Below, in pieces: positions 33,526 to 42,663 of a stretch of 44,733 bases of DNA. The position numbers were made by a program, and so were the translations under genes. Numbering within the stretch: the stretch's first letter is position 1; each line of letters starts with the position of its first letter. Where the stretch lies: assembly GCA_023375785.1 (NCBI GenBank), contig SZWC01016114.1:1-44733 (forward strand). The letters run 5' to 3'. This DNA comes from Penium margaritaceum (lineage: Eukaryota > Streptophyta > Zygnematophyceae > Desmidiales > Peniaceae). The notes under the pieces were generated by a model. That model was not told where the DNA came from, did no database searches, and worked only from the letters and a program-made list of their open reading frames with translations.

Positions 33526-35164
33526 TCACGGACGTACGCCGACCGAACTCACAGCCTTCTTGAACGAGTCGCGCTTCAGTGCCTTGGTCAGGAAGTCAGC
33601 GAACTGCCATGCTGTCTCAACCCACACGATGCTGATGATGCCGTCATGCAACAACGAACGCACATAGTGATACTCAACGTTGATGTGCTTTATGCGTGTG
33701 TGATGCACGCCGTCATTGTCGGCGATAGCCATGGCACTCTCATTGTCACAATGCAACGTGATGGATGGGACGGACTGACGCAACTCGGACAATAGACGAC
33801 GCAACCACACACTCTCACACGCGCCTGATCCAAGAGCCACGTACTCAGCCTTGGCAATGTTGCGTGCAATGCACCCCTGCTTGCCGCTGCGCCAGGACAC
33901 AGCCGTGCCGCCAATCAGAAAGATCCAGCCTGTGCGACTCTTACCATCCGGACTGCCGGCCCATTCGCTGTCGGTGTAGCCCACTACGACAACAGACGAT
34001 TGACGGCGGAACATGAGACCTCGCCGAGGAGTCGAGACGACGTAGTGCAGTACTCGGATCGCGGCCTCGTGGTGGAGGTGACGCGGCTCCTAAGAAAATT
34101 GGGCCAGGAGGTTGACGGCGAATGCGATGTCTGGACGCGTCGTAGTCGCCAGGAACATTTGTGACCCGATGACTCGCAGGTACGTGGTCACGTCGACTGG
34201 CTCCCCCACAACAGCTGGGTCAGGACTCTTCAGCTTCACCTGGCCATCGGGCGACATGGGTGAGGATGCGCTCGGCACGAGTGGCAGGTCCTCGGCGAAG
34301 CGAGTGGATAGAGTCTGCACATAAGCAGCCTGATGGACATGGAGGATGCCCTGGGAGCGATCATGCTCGAGCTCCATGCCCAGGAAGACTCGGGCAAACC
34401 CGAGATCCTTCATCTGGTAGGTGGCGTGCAGCAGGTCCTTGACGCGCTGGATGGCGGCCGTGTCTCGCGACGCAATGAGGAGGTCGTCGACGTACACTAG
34501 AACAGCAGCGAAGGTCTGGCCTCGCGGACTGAAAAACAATGTAGGGTCCGCGATGCTGCGCTGGAGCCCACCACGAAGGAGCGTGCTGCTGATCTCCTGG
34601 TTCCAGCGCCGAGGCGACTGCTTCAGGTCATAAAGGGCCTTACGCAGTCGCCACACGATCTCGGTGCCATCGTTGAAGCTTGGTGGCTGCACCATGTAAG
34701 GCTCCTCACCCTCCAGTGAACCATGGAGAAAAGCGTTGCTCACATCCATCTGATGAAGCTCCCACCCGTGCTGGGCGACTAGGCTGAAGAGCGCCCGACT
34801 GGTGGAGAACCGGCCAACTGGGGCAATCGGGGCAAACATCTGGTCATAGTCGACCCCAGGGACCTGGGCAAACCCCTTTGCAGTAAGGCGGGCCTTGTAC
34901 TTGTCCAAGGACCCGTCGGGTTCCCACTTGCGCTGAAAGACCCACTTGGCGCCGATGGCCTTCCGACCTGGAGGAAGGTCGACGAGGTCGTACACGTGGT
35001 GCTGTCGGATAGCGGCGAGCTCATCGGCGCAGGCAGCGTCCGAGTGTGCGACCTCAGGAGAGGCTCGTGCCTCGCGCAAGGTGGCTGGGTCCTCCGGGTG
35101 TGCTGTGCAGCGGATTGAGAGAGCATGTGCCTCTTGCGCCCCAGGTGGGATGCGCGCCAGGGCA
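33526..35164 (-). pseudogene. pol: Element E reverse transcriptase and RNase H
   Basis: This part would copy element RNA into DNA and remove the RNA strand. RT_2-type motifs in order: AIGAKWVFQRKWEPDGSLDK, MDVSNAFLHG, LKQSPRRWNQE, the catalytic VYVDDLLIAS at about 34475-34505, YQMKDLG. Open from 35169 to 34090, where a TAG (FS-stop-EPRHLH) replaces a Gln codon that B keeps. RNase H follows in the same frame: YTDSEWAGSPDGKSRTGWIF, AEYVALGSGACESVWLRRL, LHCDNESAMAIAD, KHINVEYHYVR, ending in TGA at 33526. The upstream end is cut by the hAT element at 35173. Apart from that cut and one TAG the domains are intact. Confidence 0.93.
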
Positions 35165-35172
35165 GCCACGAC
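35165..35172. repeat. Target-site duplication of the hAT-like element, left copy
   Basis: GCCACGAC, repeated exactly at 35893-35900. Confidence 0.93.
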
Positions 35173-35892
35173 TAAGGCTGCACACGGTTCCTATCCGCGG
35201 ATAATCAGAAGGATCCGGATCCGTGCGACGGGTCCTGCACCTGGATCCGGAACCGGGGTAACGGATCCTTTGATTCACGGATCCTTGTATTCACGGATCC
35301 TGGATCCGGATCTTGGGAGTCATGTACAACGGATCCGTACATTAACGGATCCTGGATCTGGATCTTGGGAGTCATGTACAGCGTGTTGTGCTTCTAAACA
35401 GCGAGGCAGTGCAGCGACAATGTCCATCGACGGCTACCTTTGTCCAAACCATATCCGGCCATCCATGGTGCTGATGATATTATGGGGCTAGAGGTGGTTG
35501 GTCAGTCGACACATAAGAAGATATGAGACCAATGAACTGTCAAGTCGCCATCTCCAGGCTGGCAACTTGACAGGTTTCACACGGTTGACACACATGATGC
35601 ATGTGCCAGCCACGCAGACGTGTTGCAAAATAGTTTGCCGGTCCAAAACATGCCGCGCATCTTCAGCTGTTTGATTTCGAATGTGCAAATGAGTGTGCTA
35701 CGCGGATGACTTGAGCCGGACATCTAGTCAGGTTTTTTTTACCCCAAATCCCCTCCCTCTGCCATAGGATCCGGGTTAGGATCCGCAGATACAAGCCGGA
35801 TCCACAATCCTGGATCCGGAACCGCGAATCCGGATCTGGATCCGGATTCACGGGTAGGGTACCGCGGAGCCCAGGATCCGTGTGCAGCCTTA
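35173..35892. mobile_element. 720-bp non-autonomous hAT-like DNA transposon inserted in the pol of E
   Basis: Perfect 15-bp terminal inverted repeats TAAGGCTGCACACGG (extending to about 20 bp with one mismatch), flanked by an identical 8-bp duplication, GCCACGAC. An 8-bp duplication and Ac-like TARGG ends are the mark of the hAT superfamily. Both ends are full of ACGGATCC and GGATCCGG words (35200-35360 and 35765-35880). A ~47-bp unit is directly repeated near 35296 and 35343. No transposase is encoded. Removing it restores the pol frame (HRHAVVA joins AALARIPPG in the order seen in B), so it arrived after E. Confidence 0.92.
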
Positions 35893-35900
35893 GCCACGAC

Positions 35901-36960
35901 AGCGTGCCGATACTCATGATCGAGCATGGCGTAGCCCAATGCGGAGCCCGGGTGCAGATCTGCAATGGTGGCTGATGTGGTCAGGCCCAGGGCCTTGGTG
36001 CCAGGGTCCCCACTCACGACCGTGGGAGTGGAGGAGGCACGTAGAGCCACGGGGGGTCGAGGCGCTACCGAGCGCGGTGCGACGGTCTGCACGCTCACCG
36101 ACGGCCTGGGTCGGAGGCTGCCGCCGGGGCCACGTGTGTAGCGTGGCAAGGCATGCGACAGCGCTGAGCCTGATGGGCAAGTGGAGGCGACTGTGGCTGT
36201 CGGCCCGGAGAGATCAGCGGACACGATGGGAGCTGCCGGCCCGGAGGGACCAACAGACGCGACTGGGGCAGCTGGCCCGGAGGGACCAGCGGACGCGACT
36301 GGGGCAACTGGCCCGGAGGGTCCAGCGGACGCGGCTGGGGCACCTGGCCCGGAGGGACCAGCGGACGCGGCTGGGGCAGTTGGCCCAGAGGGACCAGCGG
36401 ACGCGACTGGGGAAGCTGGCCCGGAGGGACCAGCGGATGCGACTGGGGAAGTTGGCCCGGAGGGACCAGCGGATGCGACAGGGGAGGCTGGCCCGGAGGG
36501 ACCAGCGGACGCGGCTGGGGAAGCTAGCCCGGAGGGACCAGCGGACGCGACTGGGGCAGCTGGCCCGGAGGGATCAGCGGACGCGACTGGGGCAGCTGGC
36601 CCGGAGGGACCAGCGGACACGACTGGGGCAGCCGGCTTAGATGGACCGAAGAATGTGTCACCCGGACGCGGTAGGACGGAGGACGGACTCACCACTCCCC
36701 CACGCGACAGGATAGACACAGACGAGCCGGAGCGAATGAGGTCGCGAGGAAACCGGTCCTCGAAGAAGAGGGCATCTCGGGTCTCGACGATACAGCGCCG
36801 GGAGGGCTCCCAGAAGCGCCAGGCCTTGGACTGACGAGAGACACCGAGGAAGGTGCATGCACGGCCGCGGGGGGCGAGCTTGCCGCCCTGCTGCGGGGAG
36901 GGCAGCTAGACAATGGCGACACAACCCCAGACGCGAGCGGGGCGGAGGTCAACGTGCTGA
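35901..36960 (-). pseudogene. pol: Element E integrase C-terminal part and Pro/Ala/Gly repeat linker
   Basis: Minus-strand continuation of pol between integrase and RT. It begins with VWGCVAIV-stop-LPSPQ (TAG where B has Trp), then SKAWRFWEPSRRCIVETRDA, then a long repeat linker from 36648 to 36184 with units like SAGPSGPAAPVA, then the start of the RT region (STPTVVSGDPGTKALGLTTS). A frameshift near 36975 separates it from the integrase core. The right flank of the hAT marks its end. Confidence 0.88.
36184..36648 (-). repeat. 36-bp minisatellite in the integrase-RT linker of E
   Basis: About 13 imperfect 36-bp units, the counterpart of 16850-17390 in B. Units carry scattered base changes but hardly any length changes, so the frame is kept. 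Confidence 0.92.
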
Positions 36961-36974
36961 CCGTACCAATGTTG

Positions 36975-38699
36975 CTACGGCGTGGACTGAAGGGGAAGGG
37001 GGCCGTGGGGAATCCGGTTCCAGACCCAGGTCATGTAGGCCATGGCTTCAAAGTAGAAGCCCTCGGAGAGACCGGACTCGACACGCATGGTACGGACGGC
37101 GTCGACCATGGTCCGGTTCCACCGCTCGGAGACACCGTTCTGGGCGGGTGTGTAGGGCGCCGATGTCTCGTGGTGGATCCCGCGGGAGGCGAGGAAAGTC
37201 GTGGCCTCACCCATGTACTCGCCACCGCGATCGAAGCGAAAGCCGCGAAGGGAGCGGCCACACGCGCGCTCTTCGAGGACAAGCCAGTCCCGGATGGCCC
37301 GGGCGACATCGCTCTTCTGCCTAAGACAGAAGACCCAGCGATAGCGAGAGTAGTCGTCCGTGAGGGTGAGGACATAGCGACCATGCTCGCCGACCGACTC
37401 GGTTGGGAGAGGGCCCATGACATCCGAATGGACAACGTCGAGAGGGGCAGGTGCACGGGAGGCACACAGGGGGTACGTGGACCGGTGCATCTTCCCCTGA
37501 GCGCAGTCAATGCACTCAGTGGGGCACGGGAGAGGGAAAGTCTCCGGGTCAAGGCCCGAGGCGGGCTGGGTGCGAAGCATGTTGTCTACAACGGCAGAAA
37601 GGACGTGGCAGAGGCGGCGGTGCAAGATGCGGGTGTGCTGAGGAGAAAGCGTACTGGTGACGAGCACATGGCCTATGGCGGCGGACGAGGAGGAGACGGG
37701 AGAGGAAGAGGAGAGACGAGGAACATGCCACAGGTTGCCACGGGCGGTGGCGTGCAAGACGACAAGAACAGACGGACGCAACGACTCAATGCCAACACCA
37801 CGCGAGTGCACAACATGCATGCTCATGCGGTCAAGTGCAGTCACGGATCGGAGGCTAAGCTCGAGACCAGGGACGAAGAGGACATCGGTCAGAAAGACAT
37901 CACCGGCAGGACCACGAAAACGAACGACGCCAACACCACACACAGGCAACACCTGTCTAGAGCCCGTCCGGACACCGGAGACATCGCCGACAGGACCGAG
38001 CATACTCAAGGCCTCACGAGAGGCCATCATGTGATGCGTGGCCCCGGAGTCGATGATCCAGGTCTGAGCAGGATCCTGGACCGGGGTTGCTAGATCGCTA
38101 ACGGTCACATGGCAGCAGGCAAGGGACGCGGACGCGGTGGACGGAAGCGCGAAACGGGATTGCCAATCGTCAAGTCGGGCAACATCATCAAGAAGAGAGG
38201 CGGAGGAGGCCACGGGCGAGAACGAGACAGACGAGGAAACGGGACACGACCGCAACTCAGTCTCAGTCATGCAGGGCTGGGGAGGAGAGCATGAGGTGAC
38301 GCAACTCGCACTTCCCTGGGGAGGAGGGCGAGGCAGGCCAAGCTGGAGCGCGATAAACTGCTCCAGCTGACGCTCACGGGAGGAGGGCCCGGGAGCGTAG
38401 ACGGAGTGCGGAGTGACAGCGCCGGAGCCTGGGTAGGAGGAGGACGGAATCGCCGAAGGGAGCGGGGGCGCCGACGGCTGCGGAGTCGGTGTCTGCGGGA
38501 CTGGCGAGGCGACCGGGGTGGTGGAGCCGCTGGACGAGGTCGAGGCGTCAGAGCTGGCGACAACGACGGAGGCAGAGGCGAGACGGCGCTCTCGCTGGCG
38601 ACGCATGGTGGCGATGACGCGCGCCCACGTCCGTCGGCAGCGGGCACGTGTACCAACCGTGTCCAGGCTGGCCTCAGTTGTGGCAGGTAGAGCCACCAC
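36975..38699 (-). pseudogene. pol: Element E protease and integrase
   Basis: Open for 574 codons. Aspartic protease motif WIIDSGATHHM at about 38050 (catalytic Asp in DSG). Pre-integrase region ILHRRLCHV and CIDCAQGKMHRS at about 37500-37640. Integrase catalytic core: HSDVMGPLPTES, TLTDDYSRYRWVF, FDRGGEYM, and NGVSERWNRT with the catalytic Glu, at about 37430-37100. It would cut the polyprotein and join the DNA copy to the host genome. Ends at the frameshift near 36975; the true start lies upstream, joined to gag. Confidence 0.92.
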
Positions 38700-39886
38700 T
38701 GCCAGACCCGGTCGACGGCTGCTGATACTGCTGCTGCTGCTGATTCTTGCCCTTCTTGCTCCAACGTTTCTTCTTCCCCGTCGGCGAAGCGCTGGCGGAG
38801 GAGCTGGCGGAGGAGCTGGCGGATGTAGCTATGGCGGGGGAGGCGATGGCCACGGAGGCAAGAGCCTCCGTGCGATGGAGTTCGGACTCCTGGCAAGCTT
38901 CCTCAATGCGGAGGAAGAGCTTGTATGCCCAGGGCATGAGGGTGCCCTGGGTCGCCATGGTGGAGAGGACGTCCTGGGGGTAGTGGACGAAGACGTCCGC
39001 GTACGTGCTGGTGGCGCCGAGCTTGATGGTGAGGAGCGCGGACAGAGGGGGTGGAGCAGATGTGCCAAGACGACGTAGGATGTCCTCCGCCCGTTGCCAG
39101 TAGGCAATGACTGTCTCGGTCTCCCCCATGCGCAGGGAGTTGAACTCCCGGAGCAGATGGTTGATCTCAATGTCGCTGGATAGGCGATGAGGCCGAGTGA
39201 GGATGTGCCATGCGGATGCAGGGTCCGGTGTGGCGCCAGTGGTGAAGTCGCTGAGGTAAGGCTCCAGTGCCAGGCGGGAAGCCGGAGGGGCGACTGGGAC
39301 GAGGGCACGGACGGCGCCACCAGCGTCATACAGCTGGTCGGCCTGGGTGGAGTCATAGGGATGGGTGTAGTACACCCATAGGCCCTCCCCTTATGCCCAG
39401 ATTCGGAAACTGAGCTCCCAGCTCCGGAACTGCTCGCCAGCCTTAAGCGGTGGCGGCGGTGTCTCAAAGTCCTTCTTCCTGCGGCCGGCGCCCAGAGAGA
39501 GGCCAAGGACAGAGGTCACCGTCTCCCGCTGGCGCTGAGTTTGCTGCTGCGCTAGGTAGTGTGTGGCAGCGGACACAGCTGGGCTGGCGTGCGCTGGAGG
39601 GATAAAGGATGGCAGCGCACCGGTAGCATTGTGGGAAGCTGATGGGTGAAGCGCCGCAAGCTGATGCGTCAAGGCGGTGAGCTGTAGCTGAAGAGCGACG
39701 AGGGGGTCAGGGACGCCGTCGCCGATGCCAGAGGACATCTGCTGCTGCTGCTGTTGCTGCTGCTATTGCTACTGTTGCCTCTGCGTCAAGGCGGCGAGCT
39801 GCAGCTGAAGAGCGACGAATGGGTCAGGGATGCCACTGCCGATGCCAGAGGGCAACAGCTGCTGCTACTGCTGCTGCTGCTGTTGT

Positions 39887-39917
<31 letters not shown>

Positions 39918-39950
39918 GCTGCTGCTGCTACTGCCGCTGCTGTTGCTGCA

Positions 39951-39997
<47 letters not shown>

Positions 39998-40084
39998 AGC
40001 TGTTGCAACTGCTGGAGAAAAGGGGGGGCTAGGGGTCCCTCCCCCAACGGAGGAGGACCCCGCGTTAGAGGGGCTGTTGGTCAT
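38674..40084 (-). pseudogene. gag: Element E gag
   Basis: Likely start at 40084 (ATG in CACCATGACC, first residues shared with B). A CTG/CAG tract (39850-40010) follows; one base more than in B in the C/T run near 40025 moves it to an Ala frame. A second part begins at 39738 (SGIGDGVPDPLVALQLQL), partly duplicated at about 39840 (SGIGSGIPDPFVALQLQL). Capsid core: EQFRSWELSFRIWA, then TAA where B has CAA, then YDSTQADQLYDAGGAVRALV, YWQRAEDILRRLGT, VHYPQDVLSTMATQ. Basic stretch GKKKRWSKKGKNQQQQQ, then a knuckle-like CHN-stop-GQPGHGWYTC in which TGA stands at the second zinc Cys. Confidence 0.85.
39690..39860 (-). repeat. Tandem duplication within the gag of E
   Basis: A segment of roughly 100 bp covering the SGIGxGxPDPxVALQLQL block occurs twice, next to CTG runs, which may have promoted slippage. 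Confidence 0.75.
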
Positions 40085-40142
40085 GGTGATTAAAGGAGCC
40101 TCTCCTCCCCTTTTTGTTTTTTTTTTGTGTTTTGTGTGCTAC

Positions 40143-40305
40143 TGATGTCAGCAATGACGTCAGCCGAGGATGGCTGACGTCAGGAAAGGGAACTGCGTGT
40201 GTGCAGTGCCACTGTTTTCTCCCCCGGTCCCCTTTTTTTCTTCTTCTTTTTTCTTTCTCTCTTGATGACGTCAGCAATGACGTCAGCAGAGGGGTGCTGA
40301 CGTCA
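40143..40305. promoter_or_regulatory. Cluster of five TGACGTCA palindromes in the leader of E
   Basis: Perfect sites at 40155-40162, 40175-40182, 40266-40273, 40278-40285 and 40298-40305, plus TGATGTCA at 40143-40150. Most are extended to TGACGTCAGC. Matches the cluster in B. These could bind bZIP factors; alternatively the GCTGACGTCAGC forms could be RNA hairpin or dimer sites. Confidence 0.55.
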
Positions 40306-40387
40306 GCAGTGGCAAATGTTGGGGCCGCCGCTGCTGCTGTTGGTGCTGATGCTGCTGCAGATGCCGCTCCAGCTACTGCTGCTGCTA

Positions 40388-40424
<37 letters not shown>

Positions 40425-41469
40425 TATTGCTGCTATAGCTGTTTGCTACTGCTGCTGCTGCTGCTGCTGCTGCTACTAGTGCTGCTATAGCTGCTGCTAC
40501 TGTTGCTGCTGTTGTTGCTACTGCTACTGCTGCTGCTACTACAGCTGTTTGCTACTGCTGCTGCTGCTGCTCCTGCTGCTGCTGCTGCTGCTGCTGCTAC
40601 GGGTACTACAGCTGTTGCTGCTTGTGCTGCGAGCTGCAGCAGTTGCTGTGACTGCTGCTGCTGCAGCAGCGAGCTGTTGGAGCTCGCTGCTGCAGTTGAG
40701 TGCTGCTACAGCTGCTGCGTGCTGCAGCAACTGCTCGCTGCACTTGCAGGCTGCTACAGTTAGCTGCGAGGGTGGGGTTTTTTTTGGCTATCTCTTTTTT
40801 TGTTTTTTTTTCTCAATCAACAGCGGGCAGCAGCCCGCTGTCTGCTACGAGCAGTGGGCTGCTGCTCGCCCAACAGCAGCGAGCTGCTGCTCCCTGGCAG
40901 CAAAGAGCTGCTGCTCGCTGCTCGCTCGCTGCAAGCAGCAGCAGCAGCAGTCGCGGCTGGCAGCTGCTGCTCGCTGCTGCTGCTGCTTCTACTGCAGCTG
41001 TCGGCTGCTGCAGCTCGCTGCAGCAGCTACTGCAGCCCGCTGTTGCTGCTGCACGCTACTTGCAGCTGCTGCGTGCTGCGGCTGCTGCCTGCTGCTACCG
41101 CGAGCTGCTACAGCCTGCTGCTGCTGCGGGCGGCTGTTGCTGCTGCACGCCGCTGCTGCTGTTGCTACTGCACGCCGCCGCTGCTGCTGCACGCTGCTGT
41201 TATTGTTGCTGTGAGCTGTTGCTGTTGCGTGCTGCTGCTGCTGCTACTGCGAGCTGCTGCTGCTGCTGCTGCTGCGAGCTGCTGCTGCTGCTACGAGCTG
41301 CTGCTGCTGCGAACTTCTACTGCTGCGGGCTGTTGCGACCTGCTGCTTCTCCCTACTGCTGCTGGTGGTGCCAGTCACTGCACTTGGGTGACGTTGCCGC
41401 GTGCGTCGTCGCCCACAAACGTCACACGCCGCCTGCCGCTCACCTCCTCGCGTCACGCGTGGGGGTCAG

Positions 41470-41578
41470 TGCTGCCGAAAAAAATTTGGCAGCATTTCCC
41501 TTGGTCCAGTGGCCGTAGGAAAAATTCAAACGCCGCCACCACGAGGGTGAATGCTGTCGGAAAAAAATCCGGCAACAT
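41470..41578 (-). other. Two leader hairpins of element E
   Basis: 41470-41494 pairs TGCTGCC with GGCAGCA around an A/T loop. 41551-41578 pairs ATGCTGTCGGA with TCCGGCAACAT with one wobble and one mismatch. The counterpart in B is at 12090-12114 with a weaker one near 12005-12035. Confidence 0.6.
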
Positions 41579-41664
41579 TTTCCCCTGCACTGGCGCGTAT
41601 GGGAGGTCCGACGGCGTTGTCTGGCACCTGTTCGCCAGTCTTCTGCTACTGCTCCTGCGCTTTG

Positions 41665-41676
41665 GCTCTGATACCA
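41665..41676 (-). other. Primer-binding site of element E
   Basis: TGGTATCAGAGC on the minus strand, abutting the LTR. Confidence 0.93.
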
Positions 41677-42511
41677 AAAAGGAAACTATGCAGCAGGTTG
41701 GGGCAACAACGTTGTTGATGCAGCGTGCTGACTTCCTCGCTCGTTGCTTAAGTCAGCTGCCCCCTTAGTCTGCTGCTCTAAAGTCTAAGTCTGGAAGCTC
41801 TGGGTTTTATTACTCAGAAACGCGCGCGCCAGAGTTAGCGCCAGAAAGCAGCTGAAAACTGATAATGACTGATTAGGAATGAAGAATGAACAACAATGGG
41901 AGACCCCTCCAAGTTCTAGACCCCCCCCCCCAACTCTGTAAAGCTTGTTCCTCAGTTCATCAGCCAATCAGAAAACAGCTCAGTTCAGGCTGACAGGTTT
42001 TCTCGACGAGGCCTGCCAGGCAGCCGACAACCCAAAACCCGGGCGTCGTTCGTTTTGTCTGAAAACCAGACCATATCATAATACTGACGTTGCGAACGCA
42101 GCCGTGCGGTAAAAATCTGCTAGAAAAATAGTAGCGAGGAGTTATGGCAGCCTAAACCCAGATGGTCCCCATAATGGTTTATGCTGCCAAACAGGGCCAT
42201 GCAACATGCAACTAGGACCCTAGGCAGTGCATGACGATACAGACGCGATGGGACGCGCTGGACGCATGCAAACAGCAACTGCGGTGTCAATGACCGCCGG
42301 CAGCACGACCGCCGAGGAGGCTTGCCGATGGAGCTGAGCGCGTCGCCGGAGAGAGGAGGCTCCAGCGAACTGCGGAAAGACGTCAGCGTGCGTGGGCTCC
42401 ACAGGATGACACTCCATCAGCGTCGAGTCTCGCCGCCAGTCATCTACACGCCGATGTACGCAAGCCGGGAGGACACAACAGAGCACAATGAGAGATGCGA
42501 AAAAACCTACA
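41677..42511 (-). repeat. 5' LTR of element E
   Basis: 835 bp. On the minus strand it runs from TGTAGGTTTTTTCGC to TTTCCTTTT. Confidence 0.95.
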
Positions 42512-42658
42512 GTTAGAAGCTCATTTGTAAATCCTCCTTGTTTTTTATATTTAGCGTTCCAGACTTAGCCAAATTCTTGCCGTATTCCATCGCACCCACA
42601 CACAGAGCTCATGTTCGTTCTTGCACGGGCCTGCATGCCCTAAAGACTATTTGCAATT
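42512..42658 (+). repeat. 3' LTR of element D, second part
   Basis: GTTAG (right target copy of E), then 142 bp matching 26715-26856, ending in GCAATT. Followed by CTCTC at 42659-42663, the right target duplication of D. Confidence 0.95.
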
Positions 42659-42663
42659 CTCTC

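Larger units (their letters stand above)
40085..41664 (-). other. Structured CTG-rich leader of element E
   Basis: From the primer site: hairpins (41551-41578, 41470-41494), about 1 kb of CTG/GCT triplets (40330-41350) interrupted by a T-rich patch (40770-40820), then the TGACGTCA cluster (40143-40305). Same order as B. Frames of 200-300 codons on the plus strand here are composition artefacts. Confidence 0.75.
32593..42511 (-). mobile_element. Element E: Ty1/copia retrotransposon nested in the 3' LTR of D
   Basis: Minus-strand copia element of the B family with LTRs of 824 and 835 bp, primer site at 41665-41676 and purine tract at 33417-33426. Target copies are GATAG (32588-32592) and GTTAG (42512-42516), while the intact LTR of D reads GCTAG at this spot, so the duplication has decayed slightly. 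It is the best preserved pol in the window: DSG protease, D-D-E integrase and YVDD are all intact. A 720-bp hAT-like element, a few stops and a frameshift near 36975 break it. Confidence 0.95.
26188..42658 (+). mobile_element. Element D: gag-only / non-autonomous LTR retrotransposon, 3' LTR split by element E
   Basis: Plus-strand copy of the same family as C. The 5' LTR is at 26188-26856. The 3' LTR is in two pieces (32066-32592 and 42517-42658) that together make exactly 669 bp, the length of the 5' LTR. The flanking CTCTC duplication is perfect. Without E the element is 6547 bp. The interior runs: primer site, CAG tract, GC-rich palindromic leader, long Ser-rich open region, hairpin array, purine tract. 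No enzyme domain is encoded in its own sequence. Confidence 0.93.

Noticed and set aside
36181..36834. Plus-strand 217-codon Gly/Pro/Ala-rich frame (collagen-like)
   Set aside because: It is the reverse-strand shadow of the 36-bp repeat linker of element E, whose minus-strand reading is in frame with pol.
36954..38093. Plus-strand 379-codon frame
   Set aside because: It is antisense to the protease-integrase region of E, whose minus-strand product has clear DSG, HRRLCHV and NGVSERWNRT motifs.
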